Shown piece by piece: positions 26,001 to 32,601 of a DNA stretch of 64,000 bases; the first letter of the stretch is position 1, and every line of letters begins with the position of its first letter. The notes beneath the pieces are model-generated. The model did no database searches. It saw only the letters and a list, made by a program, of their open reading frames with translations, and was not told the origin of the DNA. This DNA is from an uncultured Clostridia bacterium (lineage in GTDB: Bacteria > Bacillota > Clostridia > Christensenellales > Borkfalkiaceae). The stretch spans positions 48,986-112,985 of the forward strand of contig CANQNO010000004.1 in the NCBI GenBank assembly GCA_947625245.1, read 5' to 3'. Made by a program: the position numbers and the translations under genes.

Positions 26001-27444
26001 TGTTGTAGGTGGCTGAATAACCGGGTAGACTTTTTCCTTCGAGCATGCCCGCGGGACCGAGACCGAGCGCGACAGCGACGTTGAACGTCAAATTTACGGG
26101 TGTTGTGGTGCGGGGATTGATAGAAATGCTCGACTTGCCGTCCACAACTATGCAGTTCGAAGGCATGGGCACGGGAGTTTTATCCGCCGCAGTCAGGTCT
26201 TCGGCGGTAGCTATGCAAATTTCGTAGCCTGCCGTGTCTTCCCAAATGGGAATAAAGCTTACACGTGCGCCGCCGTTAGAGGACTGCGCAAGCGAAAGCA
26301 CTTTCTTTTGCCCGCCATCGTTAACTTTTGCGGCAATCCAAACTCCGTCAACGGAAACGTTAACCGTATACGCGCGTGTACCGTAATATTTTATTTCGCC
26401 CGTGGTGTCTTCTGCGGAGGAATAATATACGGCGTCGCCCTTTGCGTTAACGCCGACGTGGTGAACGTTCTGCTCTTTGAGAGAAGCGTACCACTCGGTA
26501 AATTCGCTTATTTCGCTTTCGCCTTTTGCTTGCTCAAAGGTTTTGTATACATTGTAAACTTTAAGATAGGATTCGGAAAGACCGCACTCGCAGACGCCGC
26601 TATCGAATTCGTGTTCAGCCCTGTTCTTCTCGCCTGCCGTATCGGGGTGACAGGTAGAAGTCTGCCAGTGCTGGGTCTCGTCGAAATTCCACGCCCACGG
26701 GAAATTATTATGGTCGTGCGCGCGAACGTATCCGCATGTGTCGCAAGTATCGTCGTTGCCGAAATCATGGGCGGCTTTTTCCACTTGCTCGTCGTCATGA
26801 TGCCAGCAAGTGTATTCCTTCCAGTGATACTGCGGGTCGTTATTGTGTATCCAACCGGACAGAGTGTGCTGATGCTCGGCATCTCTGTCGTAATCGCAAC
26901 CGTCGCACTTGCTGCCGTTGGTGAAAGTGTGAGATTGGGGATTTATTTTTTCGTTTCCATGCTCCGTGCAGTCATAAGTGGTCCAGTGCTGGGTCTCGTC
27001 GTATCTTACGATCTCATGGTGCACGTGGTCGGGGGTTCTGTCCAAACCGCATTTGTCGCAGAGATTGTCGTCCCCCCAAACATGGTCCTCTTCATTGAAT
27101 TTCTCGGTATCATGGTGCTCGCACGAATATTCCTGCCAATGCTTGCCGTTTATGTCGCCGTCGTTTTTCCACACAAGGGTATGTACGTGGCGAACGTAAT
27201 CGCAGACATTGCAGCTAACATCGTTTTCGTCGTCGAATTCATGCGCTGCGGTACCGGTGTGCTGGTGACATTCGGTACATTCGAGCCAATGGTTTTCGTC
27301 GTCGAACGAGTACGTTTGGGACCAGTTATGCGTGTGCTCTTCTTCCGCAGGTTGGCAAGCAAGCAATCCGCCGCCCAAAGCGAGAAGCATGCACATTACG
27401 GTGACAAACATAACTGTTTTCCAGATTTTAAAACCTTTTGCCAT
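20038..27444 (-). CDS. Giant surface lipoprotein with N-terminal His/Cys repeats and C-terminal beta repeats
   Basis: A 2468-residue exported lipoprotein. The start is ATG at 27444, preceded by AAAGGAG at six bases; the signal sequence ends in LLAC with lipid Cys30. Residues 37-291 hold five tandem His/Cys-rich units. Residues 300-1150 are a series of beta-sandwich-like segments, some resembling pre-peptidase C-terminal domains. From roughly residue 1170 to the end there are tandem beta repeats; four consecutive units share a D-W-K-D-T-(Y/F) motif and a period near 100 residues. No sortase motif, protease site or transmembrane segment is present after the signal, so it would stand on the outer face of the membrane on its lipid anchor. 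First gene of the MoxR-VWA cluster. Role unknown: adhesion, stalk or metal capture are possibilities. Confidence 0.85.
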   Translation of the reverse strand: MAKGFKIWKTVMFVTVMCMLLALGGGLLACQPAEEEHTHNWSQTYSFDDENHWLECTECHQHTGTAAHEFDDENDVSCNVCDYVRHVHTLVWKNDGDINGKHWQEYSCEHHDTEKFNEEDHVWGDDNLCDKCGLDRTPDHVHHEIVRYDETQHWTTYDCTEHGNEKINPQSHTFTNGSKCDGCDYDRDAEHQHTLSGWIHNNDPQYHWKEYTCWHHDDEQVEKAAHDFGNDDTCDTCGYVRAHDHNNFPWAWNFDETQHWQTSTCHPDTAGEKNRAEHEFDSGVCECGLSESYLKVYNVYKTFEQAKGESEISEFTEWYASLKEQNVHHVGVNAKGDAVYYSSAEDTTGEIKYYGTRAYTVNVSVDGVWIAAKVNDGGQKKVLSLAQSSNGGARVSFIPIWEDTAGYEICIATAEDLTAADKTPVPMPSNCIVVDGKSSISINPRTTTPVNLTFNVAVALGLGPAGMLEGKSLPGYSATYNRTYYFKEPETWGAGVYKLTYDLTAISAGGYWTAEGLYIAFDGKTTIESRFTSNGKNSAAIVFKLDGTEKFFQVRFYGNGTLTGNFTLTKIPTDITVENAKEFVYPIYESAKCDISGLTAGKYIMVASGSSSSFNGYSYTIDSEEAAALTAEKLIEIKEGAKSLKITTSSFASERYVSTCSLRLVKLNSYTLGDEYKITEKDGYVAPWGSSEIIHGYYFILLNLSKVDMYRATLTSEKAFNNFTMSAKRNDSSVSVLNATSNASATKSYTRLFSGEATEYYLKMETTENGEEYPREFTLKIEAMNAEQIETNKEITATFSAEKKDIPYAGHLAAGGYILYSKTDLTGKNVKFTVTVGTSTKINGKSDRFNTFALTTESDVTISVSYTGAEEEYPTVKFVLIHMDGGTDIASTKANITASFTDTEYFKVYSFTEAEANYYRFSMQSESDLRNVTVYYIDYSASNPSPAKWISASAAEIKSVEYFTNSTTSTLTVPEAKYSIVVIANNDSDVAYPTTVNMSLKPTLNIASTLTTGTYVPYVEFSVDERNLATSYEVWLATNESSGQTIEAGQYTLVKTFNKDASWPEDQIAKKTFKLTYTNTDTSKFGNYFYWKVIAKDSTGKYVDFTKTITSSKSYSKNGGTTKVIVEHPTDFEGTIILKLSTSSGSTANSYLYGYAEGTAVKGTAQTEISIYSAAKTSGTVYIHTTAQGADVDHYTMPTSKSGTVGNDVTVTIEKRVKISVTVNLPENFQAKADEPIEVTFYKGTTTTNAGSGNLSIVEGNKATGDIWLDKNAQGFTVAITKGLDTGYTTTETKYTVTVDEGGETGSVTLTVKQRTKVDIELTVPAHFVSGEYTVEFYLYSDETPATKATATFKYTLDANDTEASAKQTVTAYLPMGGTYLVKITSPANSGYFASDIQKLVLDETTEKASVTISDRITVTANVELPGTSAASDVSIELHEKTTDRLISSATVHVTLDEVSGKLKGSTEMFAPEGQQLIIRGKSTNLQDYEFLTDAEVTAQDKTGSGTLVGTLKYSITVTYKFHSTAEASKYQQGRFSTIFLHKDGEQLESKSTNLANKQCTVTFYVSAADFESGALYVISVDYYNMANSYFVAPSFQVKWTEEDAQLVVTREIVYEQTSNYKPIEYTIVIPEEYTSQATHNILIAEPYGVWDQRPNKSWTSGKSGTSRIDVSFANAVPNEEGGGKTIKGTWTRYPECETLNFHLIGGDLTNKKSSSLTTSQNNIKQWYAEASLVSYDEKGTGHVTITIKQNIPVKISIPDLVSDGTPTTAFTLTITLKDGNTQVGIYNFTVDRNVTKEDLNKFIYVLDWKDTYTATVTLGTSGTLGCTYKLAQTASECKTTDGTHIIQINVEQLNKVKVSVPNLNNETGTKQFALKLEVKDGESAVGTYTVTVPENATADFCEYLWLPDWKDTFTVTASNSDAECAYAITSEATAKTTEGLHEIVVNATKKTPVKVQLTGLQDEVRTVATTLSIKIKGTEGVDVCTRTVKIPAGAETSFVDYIYLDSWQADYSAEVEVYNQPYMFRTATFSEVGGAHVLTIKCEPMPHVTVVMKGFANDAVTKQFTFSYVVKDDTTTVIASTSITVIANATNENYWTNTIKEHYIKGDWKDTFKVEITQSATNDSDYIVAPESCEFTNGDKPWEHIFTITVKEQPRVTITVNGLIDEYTTFSEAAIQVFDKVGETKKQDLKLVKADMKEGNKATYHFKTFEGIENGVTFKVDSARTTVNTDYLILDCTQSGSDNSYQVTVNIKPKLHIEVKVNGFDSKYTAGDFNLKYNFDVGEEHKVLGNIISVPKGSGSEFSSNIILPAAEWNDQCKLAFLISKVQTSTKDYVIPYDYASVQVTRGADDHHYTATVTVHTKIRLDVSIKVPDGGVGSGYIKYKIYNPNGDTGKENIFGGTEQISMYCSTADATAILWLDELEATYTVEECSCTFKGTFTVTGKITVSGEGSQKTGKLVLTVEAANE
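20950..22300 (-). repeat. Diverged ~100-residue tandem repeats with a DWKDT motif
   Basis: DWKDTY, DWKDTF, SWQADY and DWKDTF occur near 22015, 21715, 21420 and 21115, spaced 295-305 bp. Each is followed about 25-35 residues later by a strand ending in a His/Glu-I-x-V pattern. Flanking units on both sides are recognisable but more diverged. Confidence 0.75.
26572..27336 (-). repeat. Five tandem His/Cys-rich repeats in the giant lipoprotein
   Basis: Units of about 45-55 residues (37-291) share the order His-rich start, a central HW (NHW, KHW, QHW, YHW, QHW), a Cys and His pair shortly after, a second His before Phe/Trp (AHEF, DHVW, SHTF, AHDF, EHEF), then CxxC (CNVC, CDKC, CDGC, CDTC) or CxC (CEC). 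The last unit is the most degenerate. Confidence 0.85.
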
Positions 27445-27626
27445 ACTTTTCTCCTTTTTTTTTAGTAAGCGCAAATTACCGTACGGGAAGTCTTCTTCTT
27501 CAAGCAATTCTTTATAACAACGCCTTTTGCGAACGCCGCCCGATACGTCCTAAAACTTGCGGTTACGCCGCGCAGAAAAAAGCCGTGAATTACGTAGAAA
27601 AGCGCGCCGTGCCCGTAAAAGACATT

Positions 27627-27635
27627 ATTATACCA
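27627..27635 (-). promoter_or_regulatory. Extended -10 promoter for the surface cluster
   Basis: On the minus strand TGGTATAAT, a TGn-TATAAT extended -10. The -35 region is weak (TGTAAA-like). The predicted leader is about 175 bases. Confidence 0.5.
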
Positions 27636-27812
27636 TACAATAACCTACACTTTACACATTTGCATAATATCACACGTATGGTTTTAAAGCGTTTCCCCCT
27701 GTAAACTTAACGGGATGTTTTATTCAAATTTAAGTGGAAGTTTTTAGAAAAAGTGTATAAATTTATAAATATAATATTTTGCGCCCGAAAAACGGGTTCT
27801 TAGGGCAAAATG

Positions 27813-27843
27813 CGGGGCGCGGACGGTTGACGTCCGCGCCCCG
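27813..27843 (-). terminator. Hairpin at the end of the gerA operon
   Basis: A 12-bp perfect stem (27813-27824 with 27832-27843) around GGTTGAC, seven bases past the gerAC stop. The following T-run on the minus strand is short (CATTTTG), so termination strength is uncertain. Confidence 0.65.
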
Positions 27844-27850
27844 AAAAGTT

Positions 27851-29152
27851 TTAGTTGACAGAAAGTATTTGTATGTCGTAATTTATGCGGAGTTTTTTCA
27901 GCACGTCGTCTTTCAACTCGTCGTAACGGTCGGAATTGTATTTGTAGAGCTCTTCTTTTACGCCCAAAAAGTCGCAGTCGGCGGCTACCGAAGCTTCGAC
28001 CATCGACTGAAATCGGTTTTTTACTTCCTCTTCCGCCGCCGCGAGGACGGGCGGAGAAATATCGTCGTCGCCCGAAGTTTCGTCAGGCTCTACGGGCTTG
28101 CGTATGCCCGCTATCTGCGCAAACGCTTTGAAACGCAGGGTGAGCGAGGGAACGCCGTCTTCAATTTTGAGCTTCATGCCCGAACCGGCGAGTTTTAAGC
28201 CCAACGTATAGTGCAGACCTTCGCTGTCGCACGGCAGCACGGCAAGGCGTATTTCGTTTTTGAGAAGATCGAGCGCGAAAGACTGCTGTTCGTCGAGTAT
28301 TCCCGCAAATTCGCCGTCTTTGAAAATCGCGGTTTTGCGGGCGGTAAATTCAACTTTTTGCTCGTTTTTGCCCTGCCCGCCGCTCTCACCGCTGCCTCCG
28401 CCGCTTTCTCCGCTGCCTCCGCTTTCACCGCTACTGCCACTTCTTTCACCGCTTCCGCCGTCCTGTCCGCTCTGACCGCCTTGACCCCCGGCGTTTTCGC
28501 CGCCGACGTTGTCGCCGTTGCCGCCGTTTTCGGACGTGCCCTGCAGATTGGCTTCGACGTACGGCATATGGCAGGCTCCGCTTTTGGAAAAGTTATCCAC
28601 GGCGATATCTTTCAGGTCGACGGACGACGCGTTTGCGGACTTTTTGAGTTCGTCGGAAAGGGCGCGGCGTATCACCGAAGAAGTCATGTCGCTCGAAGAG
28701 GTCTTCATGGCGAGCATATCGGCTGCTTTGCCCTCGCACATAGCCACGAGGGCGGTGAGTTCGGAATAGTTTTTGCGGTAAAAACAGCCCATCATCTGAA
28801 AGATATTCTTTTGTCGGCAGCTTTCGCCCAAAAGAATCAGCTTGCAGAAATGCAGTTTGGGATAAAAGCCCGTTTTTGCGTTTATCTCGTTGAGGGCGTC
28901 CGCAATGGTCTTGCCGCTGCCCTGAACTTCGGCATATTCCACGTTTTCGCCGCTCTGCGAGGGTTTGGGAACGGCGAGCTGGGCGGTTATCTGCACTTCC
29001 TCGCCGTCGGAATCTATGCCCACGGCGGTTATAATGGTAGATTTACTTATGTCGATAAGCCCGAAGTCGTTGGTAAAGAACAGCCCCGCAAGAAATATTA
29101 GCAATATCCAGAAAAACACCACCGAAAAACGGCGCAGGACGTCAGGTTTCAT
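27851..29152 (-). CDS. gerAC: Ger(x)C-family spore germination protein (GerAC)
   Basis: A 433-residue C subunit of a germinant receptor, which would sit on the outer face of the spore inner membrane. The family pattern is clear: an N-terminal hydrophobic helix, FGLIDISKSTIITAVGID, a central Lys/Leu block (YPKLHFCKLILLGE), and a C-terminal domain ending in D-Y-D-I-Q-I-L. Two oddities stand out. There is no lipobox cysteine, so it is anchored by its helix (about 11-27) rather than by a lipid, unlike GerAC of Bacillus. A Gly/Ser-rich low-complexity stretch occupies residues 206-262 and separates two domains. The start overlaps the end of gerAB by 11 bp, showing coupling. Confidence 0.88.
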   Translation of the reverse strand: MKPDVLRRFSVVFFWILLIFLAGLFFTNDFGLIDISKSTIITAVGIDSDGEEVQITAQLAVPKPSQSGENVEYAEVQGSGKTIADALNEINAKTGFYPKLHFCKLILLGESCRQKNIFQMMGCFYRKNYSELTALVAMCEGKAADMLAMKTSSSDMTSSVIRRALSDELKKSANASSVDLKDIAVDNFSKSGACHMPYVEANLQGTSENGGNGDNVGGENAGGQGGQSGQDGGSGERSGSSGESGGSGESGGGSGESGGQGKNEQKVEFTARKTAIFKDGEFAGILDEQQSFALDLLKNEIRLAVLPCDSEGLHYTLGLKLAGSGMKLKIEDGVPSLTLRFKAFAQIAGIRKPVEPDETSGDDDISPPVLAAAEEEVKNRFQSMVEASVAADCDFLGVKEELYKYNSDRYDELKDDVLKKLRINYDIQILSVN

Positions 29153-30209
29153 CTCTTCTCCTCTTCAAAAGCCAGGCGGCTGCGGGTATGACTATGGTAA
29201 ACAGAATTACGGCTATCCATACCCAACCCGCGTAAAACCTGCGTATAGCCGTGTAGTCGTGGTTGAATACCGTTAAAATTATCAGCAAAACGGCGTTTAC
29301 GCACAGGGAAATTATTTCGGGATATTCGAAGTCCGAGCACGTTTTTATGCAGTGCACGGCGAGCTGGATATTCAAAACAAGCGCGAAAAGCATTACCGTT
29401 TCGAGCACGTACAATGCGAGAAGGTCTATTCTGCCCACCATCTCCGTAGCGGAAAAGAACAGCGCGGTCTTTGTTATTGCAAACTGCCTTGACGAAGCTA
29501 TCCCCGCGTAAATGCCGTAAAACAGGGCGAGGAAAACGAGCACGATAACAGCGCCCGCCGCATAACTTAGAGTTAATTTTGCCGCGTCGTGCTTTTTGTA
29601 TTTGTAGTGCCCCATAAACATCAGAAGATAGGCGGGTTCGGCAAAATAGTACGAAGTGCGGAGCGAGCCGCCGAGAATTTGCGGCAGCGGAGTTTTAAAT
29701 AGAGGCAAAAGGTTTGAAAATTTAGCCTCGCCGAAAGACATTGCGTACAGGGCAATAGTCATAAGTATGAATATAGGCATGCAGACTTCGGCGCAGCGAC
29801 CGATATTGGTAAAGCCTTTGGAACTGACATAGACGAGGAATAAAAATACGGGTAAAAATACCCACATCGGCGGAGTGGTGTCGTAAAACACCGCATGGAC
29901 AAACTGCTTTTGCTCGAAGAGCGGCAAAATTGTAATGAGAATAAAAAATGCGGCGAAAAAACCGTAGACAATGCGCGCCGCCACGGTTCCCAAATTGTCT
30001 TTCAGCAATTCGTAAAAGGTCTTGTCCGTACGGGAGCTCAAAAAAGCCACCGCCCATATAGCGGCGCAGTCCGCGGCGAACCCGAAAAGCGCGGAAAACA
30101 GCAGATCCCTGCCGCTGTACGCGGAAAGCATGGGCGGATATTGCAGGAATTTGGAAGCCGCCGTGTAAAATATCAAAATAAAGCATATTTGCCTAACGCT
30201 TATTTTCAT
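29142..30209 (-). CDS. gerAB: Spore germination permease subunit GerAB
   Basis: A 355-residue integral membrane protein of the APC-superfamily endospore germination permease group, with about ten membrane helices. It forms the germinant-binding B subunit of the receptor in the spore inner membrane. Typical features include the N-terminal RQICFILIFYTAASKFL block, a SSKGFTNIGRCAEV segment and a GHYKYKK loop. ATG is preceded by GAGG at seven bases and lies 17 bp inside the end of gerAA. The order gerAA-gerAB-gerAC is the standard receptor operon. Which nutrient is sensed cannot be read from sequence. Confidence 0.92.
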   Translation of the reverse strand: MKISVRQICFILIFYTAASKFLQYPPMLSAYSGRDLLFSALFGFAADCAAIWAVAFLSSRTDKTFYELLKDNLGTVAARIVYGFFAAFFILITILPLFEQKQFVHAVFYDTTPPMWVFLPVFLFLVYVSSKGFTNIGRCAEVCMPIFILMTIALYAMSFGEAKFSNLLPLFKTPLPQILGGSLRTSYYFAEPAYLLMFMGHYKYKKHDAAKLTLSYAAGAVIVLVFLALFYGIYAGIASSRQFAITKTALFFSATEMVGRIDLLALYVLETVMLFALVLNIQLAVHCIKTCSDFEYPEIISLCVNAVLLIILTVFNHDYTAIRRFYAGWVWIAVILFTIVIPAAAWLLKRRRDET

Positions 30210-31629
30210 TTTTGAACCTCACCTTGTCGCCAACGCGCAGAGCGCCCGGGCGGTTTTTGAGAGAATACATATTGGCTTTAACGACGCTGTCGTACAAATC
30301 GCCCTTGACGAGCGGGGCGAAAGGCGCAAGGAGCGGCGTACCGTAGGAATTTTCGGTTACGAGATAGCCTATCAAAAAAGCCGATAACACCACCACCCCG
30401 AAAGGTCCTATGCTACCCGCTATAATAAGAAATATCCAGCGCAAAGTGGTTGTGGTTTCGGCAAAATCGGGCACGGTGTACAGGCAAATAGCCGAAAAAG
30501 CTATGATTATTATGGCGGGCGTGGAAATTATGCCCGCCTTTACCGCCGTGTCGCCGAGCACAAGCGCGCCCACTACGGAAAGGGCAAGCCCTACGTACTT
30601 AGGCATTCTTATGGAAGCTTCGTTGAGCACTTCGAGAACAAGCAGGGTCAAAAACATCTCTATGCTCGGCGAAAGGGGTATGCCCTGTACCGAACTCGAG
30701 ATCTTTAAAAGCAACCTGAAAGGTATAAGCTGTATTTTGAACAGCTGTGCCGAAACGTATATGGCGGGCAGGAACATTCCTATGAGCACGGAGATGGCGC
30801 GTATTATCCTGAGGACGGTAGCGCGGTAGGAATTGGTGTAATAGTCCTCGCTCGTCTGGAAGTCCTCCACTATCATATAGGGAACGGTAAGCGCTATAGG
30901 CGAACCGTCGACGAGTATGCCCACTCTCCCTTCGCAAACTTTTGCGCAGAAAACGTCGGGCTTTTCGGCGGAAGCGCAACGCTTGAAAAGCGAGCGCGGG
31001 CGCTTAGAGATAAAGGACGAAACATAGGAAGAATCGGGGATAATGTCGATTTTGTTTTCGGCTATCTCCTTCTCCACTCTTTCGGGAAGTCCTTTGGGGC
31101 ACACGCCCTCTATATAGACTATGGCTATGTTTGTATCGGAGCGCTTGCCGCTCTTTATCTGTTTTATTTGCAGGGCAGGGCTTTTAATACGTTTGCGCAC
31201 GAGCCCGGAGTTGGTCTTTATGTCCTCGATAAATCCTTCGCGCGGACCGCTTACGGCTATTTGCGTAGGCGGTTCGGTTATGGCGCGCGCTGGCGGTTTT
31301 TTTAACCCCAATATGCAAAAATCGCTTTCGCCGTCGACAAAAACAACCGCGTTGCCGTCGGAAATTTCCTTTATGGCGTCGCGGATCTTATTGCTCTCTT
31401 TGAACTCGGGCGAGGCAAGGAGCATGCGCACCTTGTCGAAGCCGTCTCCCTTTTTTACGTCGCGCAAGGGCTTGACGGCAAGCTCGCCTATCATATTTTT
31501 GTCGCAGATGTCGTCGGCATAAACCGCGGCAAATTTTTTTCCGCCCGCCGAAATGAATTCGAATACGAGCACGTCTTCGCTGGTAAGCACTTTTTTTACC
31601 GCGCCGACGTTTTTATCGAGTGAAGTCAT
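30193..31629 (-). CDS. gerAA: Spore germination receptor subunit GerAA
   Basis: A 478-residue A subunit of a nutrient germinant receptor. It has a soluble N-terminal region of about 240 residues (two-domain NTD) and about five membrane helices in the C-terminal half. Family blocks seen include GRVGILVDGSPIALTVPYMIVEDFQ, SEDYYTNSYRAT and the FLIGYLVTENSYGTPLLAPFAP end region (each partly quoted). First gene of the operon. The ATG has no Shine-Dalgarno; a forespore-type promoter ends five bases before it, so translation may be leaderless. Divergent from the OGG glycosylase gene. Confidence 0.93.
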   Translation of the reverse strand: MTSLDKNVGAVKKVLTSEDVLVFEFISAGGKKFAAVYADDICDKNMIGELAVKPLRDVKKGDGFDKVRMLLASPEFKESNKIRDAIKEISDGNAVVFVDGESDFCILGLKKPPARAITEPPTQIAVSGPREGFIEDIKTNSGLVRKRIKSPALQIKQIKSGKRSDTNIAIVYIEGVCPKGLPERVEKEIAENKIDIIPDSSYVSSFISKRPRSLFKRCASAEKPDVFCAKVCEGRVGILVDGSPIALTVPYMIVEDFQTSEDYYTNSYRATVLRIIRAISVLIGMFLPAIYVSAQLFKIQLIPFRLLLKISSSVQGIPLSPSIEMFLTLLVLEVLNEASIRMPKYVGLALSVVGALVLGDTAVKAGIISTPAIIIIAFSAICLYTVPDFAETTTTLRWIFLIIAGSIGPFGVVVLSAFLIGYLVTENSYGTPLLAPFAPLVKGDLYDSVVKANMYSLKNRPGALRVGDKVRFKNENKR

Positions 31630-31634
31630 AAAAG

Positions 31635-31663
31635 TATTATCCGTAATAAATCATAAAAAATAC
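31635..31663 (-). promoter_or_regulatory. Candidate sigma-G promoter of the gerA operon
   Basis: On the minus strand GTATT (31659-31663) and GATAATA (31635-31641) are 17 bases apart, one mismatch each from the sigma-G consensus (GHATR, CATNHTA). GerA-type operons are forespore-expressed in Bacillus, so the match is biologically sensible but not proof. Confidence 0.45.
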
Positions 31664-31709
31664 TTTGCCGCCAAAAAGCAGAGCAAAGTGCGAAAATTGT
31701 AGGAACGTG

Positions 31710-31738
31710 TTGACTTTTCCCGATAAAAATGTTACAAT
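31710..31738 (+). promoter_or_regulatory. Sigma-A promoter of the OGG glycosylase gene
   Basis: TTGACT (31710-31715), 17-base spacer, TACAAT (31733-31738). The ATG is at 31776 with AAGAGG upstream; the site TTTAAGA-GG-TCTTAAA overlapping the ribosome site is a near-perfect palindrome. Confidence 0.65.
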
Positions 31739-31775
31739 CAAATCCTGTTTAAAATGATTTTTTAAGAGGTCTTAA

Positions 31776-32600
31776 ATGGAGATTATCGAATACGGCGCAA
31801 AATATTTCAACCCGCTGCAAACGCTGGACTGCGGGCAGATTTTCCGCTTTGAAAAATCGGGCGACGGGTATTTCGTTGTTTCGGGCGACAAGGCCTGCTA
31901 TGTACATTCCGACGGCGTAAAGACCTTTGTTGAGTGCGAGGACGGGGATTATTTTTACAACTTTTTCGATTTGGGCAGGGATTATGCCGAAATTGCAAAA
32001 AAAGCCGCGGGTTACGGCAATCCGCTGCTTGAAAAAAGCGCGCGCGAATATGCGGGATTACGGCTTTTGAACCAGCAAAAAGAAGAAATGCTGTTTTCGT
32101 TCATAATCTCGCAGAACAACAATATCCCGAGAATAAAGGGCATTATTTCTCGCATTTGCGCCGGTTTGGGAGAAAAAAAGGAGTTTGCGGGAAAGGAATA
32201 TTACTCCTTCCCCTCCGCCGCCGCGCTGGCACGGGCGGGCACGGAATTTTTTAAAGACGCGGGCTGCGGTTACAGAGATAAATTTTTGAGCGAGACCGCG
32301 GCGAGGGTCGCTGCGGAAGGGCTGGAAGGTCTTGACAGGCTCTCCACTCCCGACCTCAAAAAGCGGCTGACGGGCTATAAAGGCGTCGGCGCGAAAGTAG
32401 CCGACTGCGTGGCGCTGTTCGGGTTTTCGAGGCGGGACAGCTTCCCCGTGGACGTATGGGTGGAAAAAGTTTACAGGGAAGATTTCGGCGGAAAACTTTT
32501 AGACAGGAACAAGATTTCGGAATATTTTACGGGGCTTTTCGGGGAAAATTCGGGATACGTGCAACAGTATTTATTTTACGGAAAACGTCAAAACTTATAG
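31776..32600 (+). CDS. ogg: 8-oxoguanine DNA glycosylase (OGG1-type HhH-GPD)
   Basis: A 274-residue base-excision repair enzyme that removes 8-oxoguanine opposite C and nicks the strand. The N-terminal OGG domain begins with the LQTLDCGQIFRF block. The HhH-GPD domain holds LTGYKGVGAKVADCVALF, in which the Lys of GAKVADC is the Schiff-base nucleophile, and PVDVW supplies the catalytic Asp. There is no C-terminal Fe-S cluster, as expected for OGG1 rather than MutY or Nth. The neighbouring phospholipase-C-like gene starts one base after its stop, so the two form an operon. Assignment is strong. Confidence 0.92.
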   Translation: MEIIEYGAKYFNPLQTLDCGQIFRFEKSGDGYFVVSGDKACYVHSDGVKTFVECEDGDYFYNFFDLGRDYAEIAKKAAGYGNPLLEKSAREYAGLRLLNQQKEEMLFSFIISQNNNIPRIKGIISRICAGLGEKKEFAGKEYYSFPSAAALARAGTEFFKDAGCGYRDKFLSETAARVAAEGLEGLDRLSTPDLKKRLTGYKGVGAKVADCVALFGFSRRDSFPVDVWVEKVYREDFGGKLLDRNKISEYFTGLFGENSGYVQQYLFYGKRQNL

Positions 32601-32601
32601 T

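Larger units (their letters stand above)
27445..27850. other. 406-base intergenic region upstream of the giant lipoprotein gene
   Basis: This holds the Shine-Dalgarno and an approximately 175-base leader of the giant gene, an extended -10 promoter, an AT-rich block (27720-27780), and the terminator hairpin of the ger operon. The reading frame of the giant gene stays open for about 34 codons upstream of its ATG, but no start with a ribosome site is there. I see no riboswitch-like structure and no further gene. Confidence 0.6.

Noticed and set aside
20083-27465. Many long open frames (up to about 385 codons) on the plus strand opposite the giant lipoprotein gene
   Set aside because: They lie antisense to a continuous 2468-codon gene with a signal sequence and ordered repeats; they have no ribosome sites and their products look like Cys/Phe-rich antisense translation.
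27445-27507. N-terminal extension of the giant lipoprotein (reading frame stays open upstream of ATG 27444)
   Set aside because: The ATG has AAAGGAG at the ideal distance and gives a perfect signal peptide; the extension would put 20 charged residues before it.
27445-27850. Possible riboswitch in the long leader of the surface cluster
   Set aside because: I found no conserved aptamer pattern and no terminator/antiterminator pair; only one promoter and the ger hairpin are supported.
28370-28560. Simple-sequence repeat in DNA (CCGCC-type) taken for a CRISPR or recombination site
   Set aside because: It encodes the Gly/Ser-rich insert of GerAC; units are irregular and have no spacers.
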